A DNA stretch of 48,025 nt from Flavobacteriaceae bacterium UBA4166. GTDB lineage: Bacteria; Bacteroidota; Bacteroidia; Flavobacteriales; Flavobacteriaceae. The stretch spans positions 1 through 48,025 of the forward strand of contig DFVG01000058.1 in assembly GCA_002379985.1 (NCBI GenBank), in the 5' to 3' direction. This document shows positions 8,992 to 17,543 of the stretch, in pieces. A program made the translations under genes and the position numbers. Every line of letters begins with the position of its first letter. Position 1 is the stretch's first letter. The notes beneath the pieces were generated by a model that did not search any database, was not told the origin of the DNA, and worked only from the letters and a program-made list of their open reading frames with translations.

Positions 8992-9020
8992 TAAAAGTAG
9001 TTTTCGAAAACACCTCTCAA
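8992..9020 (-). promoter_or_regulatory. Promoter of the VIT-VWA gene with a palindrome in its spacer
   Basis: On the minus strand a TTG (9020-9018) is followed after 18 bases by TACTTTTA (8999-8992), matching the Bacteroidota TTG-N17-23-TAnnTTTG pattern with one mismatch in the last base. The ATG is 22 bases further on. The spacer contains the perfect 12-base palindrome GTTTTCGAAAAC (9000-9011), which touches the -7 box and could be an operator. Confidence 0.55.
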
Positions 9021-9060
9021 AACCATGAATGAGGTAACGACCTATATCAATGAGGGAAGA

Positions 9061-10140
9061 TTAAGAATAGCCTTTTAGAATAGCAGTAATCTCTTTGCGT
9101 TTGATCTTTCCGGTCTCGGTTCTAGGAAAACGCGACAAACTATAGACCCGTTTCGGACGCTCATACGAAGGCAATTGGGCAATGGCTTCCGCATAATTAG
9201 ACAAAGTTGCGTTGTTTGTTTCTATCACAAGGATCACCTTCTCCCCTAGGGACACATCTTTTTCCGAAGTAATTATAAAAGGCTCTTCAATCACTTGAGA
9301 TAAGGCGTTCTCCACTTGTTCAGGATGTACCTTGATTCCACCTGAATTGATCACGTGATCCACTCGTCCTAAAAATTCAAACGACGTGGACGATAACAAA
9401 GACACCATATCATTGGTAATTACTTTATTTTCCGCTATTCCCGGAGCCTGAATGACAAGGCAATCACGTTCATCGATTGAAAAAGTGACCCCCGGAACGG
9501 CTGAATAGATAGAAGATCGTGCCAGACCATTGACGCGACGAATAGCAATGTGACTCACGGTTTCTGTCATACCATAGGTCGCAAACACTTCACAATCTAC
9601 ATCTTGCAAGGCTTCCTCTAACGAAGCGGAGATAGGCGCGCCACCTATGATGACTTTCTTCACCTTGTTCATCGCTTCTAAAGAATGCTGTACTTGCAGT
9701 GGTACCATCGCAACAAAGTCATAGGGATTATCGTACTCGACTAGGGCATCTTTGGTGGGGGCGACCACATGAAGGTCCCAGCCTAAGGTCAGGGCGCGGA
9801 CAACCATCATCTTGCCGGCAATATAGTCTGCAGAAAGACACAACAACGCGCTTTTCCCTTCTTGAATTTTAAAGAACGTTCCGGTGGCAATAGCACTGTT
9901 GATCAGCGCCCGTTTTTTCATACGGATGCTCTTAGGCTTTCCGGTAGAGCCTGACGTTTGTAAGGCAATATCATCTTTACCATCAAACCACTGTTGTAAA
10001 AAACTACCAACGCTGGCTTCGTATTCATGACCATCTGAAACCAAATCGGCTGCAAAGGCCAACAGTTCTTCGATCGTTTCAAAAGAAAGGCTATTCAGCG
10101 TAAACGACGGATGCAGTAAGGGTGAGGTTGGTTGTGACAT
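9061..10140 (-). CDS. menE: o-Succinylbenzoate--CoA ligase (short MenE), AMP-binding family
   Basis: 359 residues of the ANL adenylate-forming family. The phosphate-binding motif TSGSTGKPKS is at 62-71, the A5 motif ATYGMTET lies near the middle, and GRVDHVINSGGIKVHPEQVE precedes the C-terminal lid, which ends in the catalytic-lysine region ETGKIKRKEI. It activates o-succinylbenzoate with ATP and CoA in menaquinone synthesis. The protein is roughly 90 residues shorter than the E. coli type because most of the N-terminal subdomain is missing; such short forms are usual in Bacteroidota. The assignment rests on family plus context: menC and menA lie just upstream on the same strand. It starts 5 bases after the CPBP protease stop, so it is probably the last gene of the operon. 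Confidence 0.85.
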   Translation of the reverse strand: MSQPTSPLLHPSFTLNSLSFETIEELLAFAADLVSDGHEYEASVGSFLQQWFDGKDDIALQTSGSTGKPKSIRMKKRALINSAIATGTFFKIQEGKSALLCLSADYIAGKMMVVRALTLGWDLHVVAPTKDALVEYDNPYDFVAMVPLQVQHSLEAMNKVKKVIIGGAPISASLEEALQDVDCEVFATYGMTETVSHIAIRRVNGLARSSIYSAVPGVTFSIDERDCLVIQAPGIAENKVITNDMVSLLSSTSFEFLGRVDHVINSGGIKVHPEQVENALSQVIEEPFIITSEKDVSLGEKVILVIETNNATLSNYAEAIAQLPSYERPKRVYSLSRFPRTETGKIKRKEITAILKGYS

Positions 10141-10145
10141 CGTGC

Positions 10146-11108
10146 TTAGCTTTGAGAAGGAGAAACCGGCTCTGAAGGTTCCGGTGGCGGGTAAATTTTT
10201 CCGAAGAGCTTTTCATTCCAACCCGTCCATTTATAACGCCATGCCATGAGGGCAATAAAGATGGGATACACAATTAACACAGGCGCCAAGACATCAAATC
10301 CGGCAGAAGGTTCAGAGACGTCTTTTAAAATAGAATTGGTTTGAAACACCGTCCAATCGGCTGTAACCAGCAAGGCGGCAATTAGATTATTTCCGGCGTG
10401 AAACCCTAAAGCGAGTTCCATCCCTTCGTCCATCAGAGTTATAATACCTAAGAAGAATCCGGTTCCGATATAATACAACATGATGATCGGCCCTAATTTT
10501 CCTACTTCGGGGTTAAAGAAATGAAGACCGCCAAACACTACCGAAGTAACTACCAACGGCACCCATCGATTCTGGGCAATGACACCGAGACCCTGCATCA
10601 AATAGCCACGAAATAAGTATTCTTCAAAACTGGTTTGTAAGGGAATCATCAAAATCGCGATGATGGCTAAAATAAGGAAGGGCACGAGTTGAAATTGTAC
10701 TTCGTAGTCCTGCGGATTGGCGTAATAATCTAAGACCGTCATGACGATAGTTACCACAGCAATCAAGGAAAAACCGAACATAATCCTGCCCCAATCTACT
10801 TTTTTGCGGGAAGTTGTTAGCGTTTTCAAAGGTTGTTTATGCAGGTATTTCACCCAAAGCCATAAGGCCAGCAATCCCACGGCAAAACTTAGCAACATCA
10901 AGAATAACGTCAAATTAGAGTCGAGAATGGTCATGATCTGGTTGGGGTCTTCCAGCATCGAAATATCACCTCCTTCGGCCATAAGCTTGAACATGGCTGC
11001 CAGCACCAGAGGTAAGGCCGCGAGTTGAGATACAAAAAAGATGACCACGGCTCCTACGGCGTAACGCCACCAGTCGTGTAAATAATGATAGGCTTGAATA
11101 ATATACAT
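10146..11108 (-). CDS. CPBP family intramembrane glutamic endopeptidase
   Basis: 320 residues with about eight hydrophobic segments. The CPBP/ABI (CAAX-like) signature is present: EEYLFRGYLMQG, the FGGLHFFNP histidine motif and HAGNNLIAAL, which carry the catalytic glutamate, arginine, histidine and asparagine. It should be a membrane-embedded protease; its substrate is not evident. It sits between menC (15-base gap) and menE (5-base gap) on the same strand, so it is almost certainly co-transcribed with menaquinone genes. That neighbourhood may be a matter of convenience rather than function. The C-terminus is Pro/Ser-rich (YPPPEPSEPVSPSQS). Confidence 0.85.
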   Translation of the reverse strand: MYIIQAYHYLHDWWRYAVGAVVIFFVSQLAALPLVLAAMFKLMAEGGDISMLEDPNQIMTILDSNLTLFLMLLSFAVGLLALWLWVKYLHKQPLKTLTTSRKKVDWGRIMFGFSLIAVVTIVMTVLDYYANPQDYEVQFQLVPFLILAIIAILMIPLQTSFEEYLFRGYLMQGLGVIAQNRWVPLVVTSVVFGGLHFFNPEVGKLGPIIMLYYIGTGFFLGIITLMDEGMELALGFHAGNNLIAALLVTADWTVFQTNSILKDVSEPSAGFDVLAPVLIVYPIFIALMAWRYKWTGWNEKLFGKIYPPPEPSEPVSPSQS

Positions 11109-11123
11109 GTACTACAATTGAAT

Positions 11124-12179
11124 TTAAGAAGAACCGCCAGCCCGTAAAAAATGAGTATCCCAATCGACTTGCGGGTAGTAGTGTAACTGTCCGTTTTGAA
11201 CCATCAGGGGAGCCTCAATATTATTCGTAAACAAACTGCCTGTTCCCAGACCTTGCGGCAATTTACTATTTTTTGTGAAGGTATACTGCGAAATTGCGTT
11301 TAATCCTACATTGCTTTCCAGGGCCGAAGTGATCCACCAACCTGCCCCCATGCGTTCCGCGCGGTCAATCCATTGATCGCAATTGGCCAAACCTCCTACA
11401 AGCGTAGGCTTTAAGATGATATATTGCGGTTGAATGGTATGTAGCAGTGCTTCTTTTTTTTCTTCGGAAAATACGCCGATCAGCTCTTCGTCAAGGGCAA
11501 TTGGGAGTGGTGTTTTCTCACACAATGCGGCCATTTCCTGCCATTGTCCGGCAGCGATGGGCTGTTCAATAGAATGAAGGTCGTACGCCGCCAGTTGTTC
11601 TAATTTTTCAATGGCTTCGGAAGGAGAAAATGCTCCATTAGCATCGACACGAAGTTCTATTTCTTCGGAAGTAAAACGATCTCGAATCGACCGAAGCAAT
11701 GCTAATTCCGAAGCAAAATCAATCGCCCCGATCTTCATTTTGATACAGTGAAACCCTTCCTTTAGTTTCGCTTCGATCTGCTCATGCATCCAATCTTGCG
11801 CCCCCATCCAGATAAGTCCGTTGATCTCAATTCCAGTGTCTCCGTTTGTAAATTCCGAAGGAAAAATAGCAAATGGATCTTCAGACGCCAACGAACGAAA
11901 GGCAGTCTCCACACCAATTTGTATTGCGGGAAATTCTGCTAACTCTTGAAGCAGTTGGGCTTCACCCGCATTGATATGATCACAAACCCATTGCAATTTA
12001 CTTTCAAAATCTGGCCGATCATCAGCGCTTAAACCTCGAAACATCCCACACTCTCCTACGCCCCATCGAGTGCCGTTCTCCAATCGTAGCAGCCAAGTAT
12101 CTTTTGTATGCAAAACGCCCCGGGAAGTACCGCCGGGACGTTTAAATTGTAAGGTATGTTTAAAAAATGATGCTTTCAT
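11124..12179 (-). CDS. menC: o-Succinylbenzoate synthase
   Basis: 351 residues of the enolase superfamily. The barrel shows the KxK catalytic lysine motif (IKMKIGAIDF), the metal ligands in RVDANGAF, IEQPI and ALDEEL, and the second catalytic lysine in ILKPTLVGG. It dehydrates SHCHC to o-succinylbenzoate in menaquinone synthesis. The members of this family also include dipeptide epimerases and N-acylamino-acid racemases; the location between menA and menE makes the MenC role the most likely. Its ATG directly follows the TAA of the metallo-hydrolase gene (zero spacing), which suggests translational coupling. Confidence 0.88.
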   Translation of the reverse strand: MKASFFKHTLQFKRPGGTSRGVLHTKDTWLLRLENGTRWGVGECGMFRGLSADDRPDFESKLQWVCDHINAGEAQLLQELAEFPAIQIGVETAFRSLASEDPFAIFPSEFTNGDTGIEINGLIWMGAQDWMHEQIEAKLKEGFHCIKMKIGAIDFASELALLRSIRDRFTSEEIELRVDANGAFSPSEAIEKLEQLAAYDLHSIEQPIAAGQWQEMAALCEKTPLPIALDEELIGVFSEEKKEALLHTIQPQYIILKPTLVGGLANCDQWIDRAERMGAGWWITSALESNVGLNAISQYTFTKNSKLPQGLGTGSLFTNNIEAPLMVQNGQLHYYPQVDWDTHFLRAGGSS

Positions 12180-12860
12180 TTACAATTCAATGCTTTCGCC
12201 AATGTCTAATAACATCAAGTCTTTTCCAGCCTCAAAAAAGGCACGCTTTGCCTGATCATGATCAATTTCAATATAACCAAAGGTATCGTAATGTACCCCT
12301 AACACTTTGTCGCATTCAATAAAATCGCACGCGATGATGGCATCGTCAACGCCCATGGTGAAATTATCACCAATGGGAAGGATGGCTAAGTCGAGTTTTG
12401 TATGCATCGGGATCAATTTCATATCCATAGTCAGCGCGGTGTCGCCAGCAATATAGATATTCTTGTGTTCCCCTTCAATAACAAATCCGCCGGGTTGGCC
12501 ACCATAGCTTCCATCGGGAAAAGAGCTTGTGTGAATCGCATTGACGTATTTTACTTTTCCGAAATCAAACTCCCACCAACCGCCGTGATTCATAGGATGA
12601 ACGTCAAATCCTTTTTCTTCATAGTGATTGGCGATCTCGAAGTTGCTCACAATGGTGGCACCGGTATTCTTGGCAATCGCCTCGGCATCTAAAATGTGAT
12701 CTTGATGTGCGTGGGTAAGTAAGATATAATCGGCTTTGAGGTCGTTGATATCAACTTTGTCATTGGATAGGTCGTTTCCTGTGATAAAAGGGTCCACGAT
12801 CAAATGCTTTCCGCCCACGGAAATAGCCAAACTATTTTGCCCGTAAAATGTAATTTTCAT
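12180..12860 (-). CDS. Metal-dependent hydrolase, metallo-beta-lactamase fold (UPF0173 type)
   Basis: 226 residues, no signal peptide, so cytoplasmic. The metal-binding signature LTHAHQDHILD (HxHxDH) lies near residue 49, and further ligands occur in FPDGSYGGQPGG ... IYIAGDTALT and the late GVHYDTFG. Together with the N-terminal ITFYGQNSLAISVGGKHLIVDPF this matches the UPF0173 (YtkL-like) metal-dependent hydrolases, whose substrate is not generally established. It is followed without spacing by menC, so it belongs to the menaquinone operon. A -7 box TATCTTTA (12877-12884) lies 16 bases upstream, suggesting that transcription can start here as well as at menA. Confidence 0.85.
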   Translation of the reverse strand: MKITFYGQNSLAISVGGKHLIVDPFITGNDLSNDKVDINDLKADYILLTHAHQDHILDAEAIAKNTGATIVSNFEIANHYEEKGFDVHPMNHGGWWEFDFGKVKYVNAIHTSSFPDGSYGGQPGGFVIEGEHKNIYIAGDTALTMDMKLIPMHTKLDLAILPIGDNFTMGVDDAIIACDFIECDKVLGVHYDTFGYIEIDHDQAKRAFFEAGKDLMLLDIGESIEL

Positions 12861-12876
12861 AATATTTTATTTCTTC

Positions 12877-12884
12877 TAAAGATA
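12877..12884 (-). promoter_or_regulatory. Putative -7 box upstream of the metallo-hydrolase/menC/menE genes
   Basis: The minus strand reads TATCTTTA, one base off TAnnTTTG, 16 bases before the ATG at 12860. It lies in the 80-base gap after menA. No TTG at 17-23 bases was found. Confidence 0.4.
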
Positions 12885-12940
12885 GCATTCCTTCTGCGTA
12901 AAGGATGTTAAGCAATTTTAAAAATTCTGAAGTTTATCAC

Positions 12941-13843
12941 CTACCCCATCAAAATAGCCACGAGCATCACTCCTATTGAAAAAGCAAAAGTACTTAGGGC
13001 TACTTTTTTCAGTTCGGGGTCTAATAAGGCAGGAGCTTCATTCTTCCATACGGTTTGAATGTTCAGAAATAAGGGAACAAAAGCTAACAGCGGAAGGATC
13101 TGCAAAAATTGAAATCCGCTGATCGTAATAAAAAGAATATAGGCGATCAGCGCCGTCAGAATAAGCATTGTATGATACTTTTTTGCGCCGGAAGCTCCTA
13201 GCTTCACAGCGACGGTTATTTTTCCGACAACGGCATCGGCTACTCGATCGCGCATGTTATTCAGATTTAAAACCGCCATACTCATAAAACCGATAGTACC
13301 CGCCGGAAGTAACATCAATAATGAAAATTCTTTGGTAAATAGAAAATAACTTCCTAAGACGCTTAGCATTCCGAAGAATAAAAATACAAACACATCGCCC
13401 AACGCTTTGTATCCATAGGCACTGCGCCCTACCGTGTACGTTACGGCCGCGACAATGGAAGCAATGCCCAAACCGAAGAACAACAAGGCATAACCCCACT
13501 GGTCTCCAAAAGCTACATAGATAAGTAACAAAGCAATCAATAAGGTGCTAATGCCTATCAGGATCATGCCGCGTTTCATTTGTGCTGCGGAAATAATTCC
13601 GGCAGCCACCATACGTTGTTCCCCTTCCCTTTGCGCATCGGCTCCTTTGATGCCGTCTCCGTAGTCGTTGGCAAAATTGGAAAGTACTTGAAATCCTACG
13701 GTGGTGAGAATGGCCAACCAAAAAATTGTTGATCGATAAAAGCTTTGAGGTGCCGCTAAGCTGCACCCTACTAGAATACCAGAAACAGAAAGTGGAAGCG
13801 TTCGTAATCGGGCTGCTGCCAGCCAAGCCTTGGGTGTGGACAT
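12941..13843 (-). CDS. menA: 1,4-Dihydroxy-2-naphthoate polyprenyltransferase
   Basis: 300 residues with about eight to nine membrane helices, of the UbiA superfamily. The first Asp-rich motif is NDYGDGIKGAD and the second is NNMRDRVAD; both are needed to bind the prenyl diphosphate through magnesium. It attaches the isoprenoid tail to DHNA, giving demethylmenaquinone. The frame stays open upstream to 13924, but the start is placed at the ATG at 13843 (MSTPKAWLAAARLRTLPLS). This is where family similarity begins, and a -7 box and the terminator of the upstream gene lie in the extension. It is the first gene of the menaquinone cluster. Confidence 0.9.
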   Translation of the reverse strand: MSTPKAWLAAARLRTLPLSVSGILVGCSLAAPQSFYRSTIFWLAILTTVGFQVLSNFANDYGDGIKGADAQREGEQRMVAAGIISAAQMKRGMILIGISTLLIALLLIYVAFGDQWGYALLFFGLGIASIVAAVTYTVGRSAYGYKALGDVFVFLFFGMLSVLGSYFLFTKEFSLLMLLPAGTIGFMSMAVLNLNNMRDRVADAVVGKITVAVKLGASGAKKYHTMLILTALIAYILFITISGFQFLQILPLLAFVPLFLNIQTVWKNEAPALLDPELKKVALSTFAFSIGVMLVAILMG

Positions 13844-13860
13844 AGCGATGAATTGCGTTT

Positions 13861-13893
13861 CAAAAATAGCGTAAATAAAAAAAACCGCCCCAA
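13861..13893 (-). promoter_or_regulatory. Promoter of menA
   Basis: On the minus strand a TTG (13893-13891), 22 bases of spacer and TATTTTTG (13868-13861), an exact TAnnTTTG, lie 17 bases before the menA ATG. The TTG and part of the spacer sit inside the terminator hairpin of the upstream gene. The position supports the ATG at 13843 as start. Confidence 0.5.
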
Positions 13894-13908
13894 TGTGGAG
13901 CGGTTTTT
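13877..13908 (-). terminator. Rho-independent terminator of the giant T9SS protein gene
   Basis: Stem arms 13883-13892 and 13896-13905 with a 3-base loop. On the minus strand the one imperfect pair is a G-U wobble, while on the plus strand it would be a C-A mismatch, so it is built for minus-strand transcripts. A run of eight T residues follows. It begins 21 bases after the stop at 13929. Confidence 0.8.
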
Positions 13909-13928
13909 CAGTAAAAGAAAACACGGGT

Positions 13929-16900
13929 TTATTCTACCAATAGTTTTTGTGTCGTTCCTGCAGCATCGACCACCACGTAGGTTCCTGTGGTCAAGCCATT
14001 CACGTTTAGAGAAGAAGCGTCGATTACTTGCAACACTTTTCGTCCTAGTAGATCGAAGACCGAATAGTCACCAGGCTGACTGAAAAAGACACGATCCTGT
14101 GACGGGTTCGGGTACATTTTGAATCCTTCTGTGGCCAATTCAAAGTCTTGTACAGAAAATACATCGTTATTAAGGTCATAGATTGACAAGGTTCCGCTCA
14201 CTTCGTTCGAGATTACCAGCATTCCAAGGTTCACCGGACTATCTTGTGGAGCGATATACACCACGCCTTCAGGTCCAAGATCTCCACTTTCGGTACCACC
14301 CGGAGTGGCATCACGGCTGTTTTCGTATTCCAAAAACACCGGATTGCTTGGGTCTGAAATGTTATAGATCATCACTCCACCGATACGCTCTAACAATACA
14401 AACGCATACGCTTCTCCGTTGATCTCTTGTACGGTTACACCTTCCGGTTCCGGACCTTTGTTATCGCTTCGGTTCTTAAATTCGTTATTTTCGTTGCTGG
14501 CATTGAAGATTCCGCCATACACAGGATCGTTTGCGGTGATTACTTCAAAATCGTTCCCACTATCCCAAACAAGGGTTCCGGTAGCGGCCTCAAAAATACT
14601 GAAGGAACGTCCTCCAAAGGCATGTAGTTCTTCGTATAATCCATCGCCATTGGTATCTCCTGAAGCAGCACTAAAATTATGATCGCCTAGGTTCGTTTCC
14701 AGTTCTAAAATATCAATGTTGGAAAACACAGCCGGATCCGGATTGTAATCGGCATCGTCTAATTTACGTTCTTCGGCGAACGTATCGTAGTCACGTGCAT
14801 CGCCTTCATTTGCTGTTACGATATACCCTGTTCCTGCCACTTCATAATAAGAAACGGCATCCGGCATATACATTCCGAAGATAGGCCAAGAAGCGTCAAA
14901 GATAAAATCAGTTTCATCTGAAGTGTCCAAGGTATTACGTACCAAGCTGTGGTCTTTCAATCCAAAAGGAACAATATCGGTCACTTCAGGCGTTGTAAGA
15001 TCCACAATTGCGTAGGCATTGTTCTCTTGCAAGGTAACGTATGCCGTTTGTGAGTCGGTTGAAATCGTAACAAATTCGGGTTCTAAATCTTGAGATACGG
15101 AAGCTCCCGGTCCGTAGATACGAACACCGGCCGCTTCGAGTGCCGCTTGTTGTCCGTCGAACGCATTAAAAGAAAGTGTGGTGACATTCGCTTGCGAAGT
15201 TCCGCCCAGACCACCGGACACATCGATAACAGAGATAGAACCTTCCGGATCTACGGTATAATCGTCATTAGGTTCTCCTTCATTTGCAACCACCAACAGC
15301 GCGCCATCAGGTGAAAATGTAAGCATATCAGGCAACGGACCTACTTCTAGGGCAACCGGACTGTTTCCGTCGGCATCGGTTAATACGACAAAACCATTAT
15401 CGGTTTTAGGATCTACGGAAATTGCAGCAGCCACGAGGCCGTTACTCACTGCAATACTTTGCACCCCATCACCACCAAAATCACTAACATTCACCGTTGC
15501 GAGTGCCACGATATTATCGGGATCGCTAAAATCAAGCACTTCAATCTTATCCCCATTGGTAACAAATAAGCGTTGTGTCGCAGGATCGTAAGCAGTAATT
15601 TCAGCAGTACCCGCTGCGTCAACCGTATAACTATTTCGGTACGTGACGTCCAATTCACTATCATCTCCCGCAGGAACTACCGTATCGTCATCTAAAATAT
15701 ATACCGAGAAAATATCTTGTCCGCCTAGGTTCACATTTTGTTCGTTTTCTAATTGAAGAACAAAAAACAAGTCGCTCCCATCATCACTATTATCAATAAT
15801 AGGAATACTTAGCGTTTGATCTGCGGAAGATCCTGTTGGAAAGTTCAAAGTTTCTGTCGCAGCAAACGTAAAATCTGTTCCCTCTGCGGCAGTTCCTCCC
15901 ATCAACAGCGTAACGTCTACGCTACCGGCTACCGGAGGCATGTCAGAAACAGTTACGGTTATGGTGACAGAACCTCCATCTTCGCTTACGGAAATATAGT
16001 CTTCATCAAATTGTACAGAAGGAGTCGTTCCTAAAATAAACATGGTTTCGTCGAAAGGTAGGTCTGGATCGATTCCGTCATTGTGAGCATCGGTTACATC
16101 GCCTTGCACATTGTAATTGGCCAAGTCCTTCACTTCTGTTTTAAAGGTCGCATAATCAGGAGCGATACGAGTTCCGGCATATTCGGCGATATCGCTAGAG
16201 GCAGGAAGCGTTAGGGCTTCTACCCCTTCAGAAAGGTTGGTACCGGTCAAGGTTCCGTAGGCAGCAGGGTCATTGGCAATAGCGGTAATAAAAGTATCAG
16301 GCATGCGTACTGCTGTGGCGGTATAGGCAAAGATGGCTTCATCGGTAGCTGATATCCCTCCGGCGTCATCAAAGGTGATACTTCCTACGTTTGAAGTGAT
16401 CCCAGCGTCTATGGTATTGAACACGATCACGGTTCCGGCAGGTATGGTGGTTCCGCCACTATTCCAGATCCAGTCTCCCTCACCCGAGTCGAAGTCGGTT
16501 CCATTCCATTCCGTATCTGTAAAATAAATTTCGGTATTCGGATCGATATCCACAAAGGTTACCAACGCAAGGTCGTCGTCACCATCAGCATTAAAGGCGA
16601 TAAAAGCCAAGTCGCCTTCTACCAAATTGGCAGCAACGGCAGGTTCTCCTTCAAAGATCACTTGATCTAAATAAAGTGTTTCGGCACCTGAGTTACTTTG
16701 TAATTCTACTACTAATTGCGCCATAATATTGTTGGGAAGTGCCACATTTCCGGTGGTCCATACATCTTCGATCATCAGATCGTCAATATCGTTCCCTTCG
16801 GTATTAAGAATATCGATGGTGGTAGCATTCGTAAGGTCGCGCACATAAATATGAATAATGTCTGAAGCGCTTTCACCTGGGCTCGCAGCACCCCATTCCC

Positions 16901-17333
16901 AACCGGTTTCATTGATAAAGTAATCGAGAGAAACTTCATTGTTGGTATAGGCAGATAGGTCTACAACATCAAATTCGACGATCATCACCCCATCGGTATC
17001 TTGTAATTGGTAGCCCTGCACGCCATCGGTATAGGCTCCCACATCTCCTGTAAAATTGGAAGCTCCCACAAAGTCCCCATCGGTAAGTCCGACATCCGGA
17101 GTGACATACGGAGCATACGAAGCATCAAAGCCCATTTCGGTAGCCGTGGCAGTAAAATCTACCACAGATTCTCCGGCATTGTTGATCAAATCGTGGGCAA
17201 CACTTGGATCGCCCGTATCTACATATTGAGCGTCAGCAACAGCTTCTTCAAAGCTCGTTGAAGCTACAGTTTCTACTTGTGCATAGGTAAAGGCGGATGC
17301 GAGTAACAGTGCCGCCAACGTAATTTTTTTCAT
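13929..17333 (-). CDS. Giant secreted choice-of-anchor I protein with Calx-beta and T9SS sorting domains
   Basis: 1134 residues. Signal peptide about 1-18; an N-terminal beta-sandwich region (about 20-235); a segment (about 236-390) that looks like a lamin-tail-type fold (YFTDTEWNGTDFDSGEGDW); a Calx-beta domain (about 440-550, ISVSEDGGSVTITVTVSD ... DDD); a large choice-of-anchor I propeller-like region (about 560-1060, with repeated LTDADG, VVANEGEPNDDY and VTANEGDARDYD segments); and a C-terminal type A T9SS sorting domain (about 1066-1134, FKMYPNPSQD ... LTTGTYVV). It is very rich in Asp and poor in Lys, as expected of a calcium-binding extracellular protein. It should be exported through the type IX system and released or anchored at the surface. 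No catalytic residues can be named; some relatives are linked to phosphate metabolism, but nothing here shows that. Confidence 0.85.
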   Translation of the reverse strand: MKKITLAALLLASAFTYAQVETVASTSFEEAVADAQYVDTGDPSVAHDLINNAGESVVDFTATATEMGFDASYAPYVTPDVGLTDGDFVGASNFTGDVGAYTDGVQGYQLQDTDGVMIVEFDVVDLSAYTNNEVSLDYFINETGWEWGAASPGESASDIIHIYVRDLTNATTIDILNTEGNDIDDLMIEDVWTTGNVALPNNIMAQLVVELQSNSGAETLYLDQVIFEGEPAVAANLVEGDLAFIAFNADGDDDLALVTFVDIDPNTEIYFTDTEWNGTDFDSGEGDWIWNSGGTTIPAGTVIVFNTIDAGITSNVGSITFDDAGGISATDEAIFAYTATAVRMPDTFITAIANDPAAYGTLTGTNLSEGVEALTLPASSDIAEYAGTRIAPDYATFKTEVKDLANYNVQGDVTDAHNDGIDPDLPFDETMFILGTTPSVQFDEDYISVSEDGGSVTITVTVSDMPPVAGSVDVTLLMGGTAAEGTDFTFAATETLNFPTGSSADQTLSIPIIDNSDDGSDLFFVLQLENEQNVNLGGQDIFSVYILDDDTVVPAGDDSELDVTYRNSYTVDAAGTAEITAYDPATQRLFVTNGDKIEVLDFSDPDNIVALATVNVSDFGGDGVQSIAVSNGLVAAAISVDPKTDNGFVVLTDADGNSPVALEVGPLPDMLTFSPDGALLVVANEGEPNDDYTVDPEGSISVIDVSGGLGGTSQANVTTLSFNAFDGQQAALEAAGVRIYGPGASVSQDLEPEFVTISTDSQTAYVTLQENNAYAIVDLTTPEVTDIVPFGLKDHSLVRNTLDTSDETDFIFDASWPIFGMYMPDAVSYYEVAGTGYIVTANEGDARDYDTFAEERKLDDADYNPDPAVFSNIDILELETNLGDHNFSAASGDTNGDGLYEELHAFGGRSFSIFEAATGTLVWDSGNDFEVITANDPVYGGIFNASNENNEFKNRSDNKGPEPEGVTVQEINGEAYAFVLLERIGGVMIYNISDPSNPVFLEYENSRDATPGGTESGDLGPEGVVYIAPQDSPVNLGMLVISNEVSGTLSIYDLNNDVFSVQDFELATEGFKMYPNPSQDRVFFSQPGDYSVFDLLGRKVLQVIDASSLNVNGLTTGTYVVVDAAGTTQKLLVE

Positions 17334-17454
17334 GTATTAGGTATTAGTTTTTCAATGGTGACTAAATTACACCGTGCACCTCTTGGGCAGTTTAGTGAAA
17401 TGTTAAGGTAGCGTGAATAAACTGTTTCTTTCAGCATTCAAAACGAAGTAAAAA

Positions 17455-17464
17455 ATCACGTGAT
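17455..17464. promoter_or_regulatory. Perfect palindrome ATCACGTGAT, possible operator
   Basis: A 10-base perfect palindrome in the 210-base divergent gap between the giant T9SS gene and doxX-like gene, 21 bases upstream of the predicted -33 element of the latter. It could be bound by a dimeric regulator. The rest of this gap is AT-rich with no other clear structure. Confidence 0.3.
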
Positions 17465-17485
17465 GTAAATAAAAAGTTACGGCAA

Positions 17486-17516
17486 TTTGATTCTTGTAAT
17501 TCTTTACTTACATTTA
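17486..17516 (+). promoter_or_regulatory. Promoter of the DoxX family gene
   Basis: TTTG at 17486-17489, a 19-base gap and TACATTTA at 17509-17516, which matches TAnnTTTG but for the last base. The ATG at 17544 is 27 bases downstream. Confidence 0.45.
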
Positions 17517-17543
17517 AAACTTCAAACCAACAAATTCATCTAC

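Noticed and set aside
13844..13924. N-terminal extension of menA by 27 codons
   Set aside because: It runs through a terminator stem and a promoter box, and the translated part has no similarity to MenA. The ATG at 13843 explains everything.
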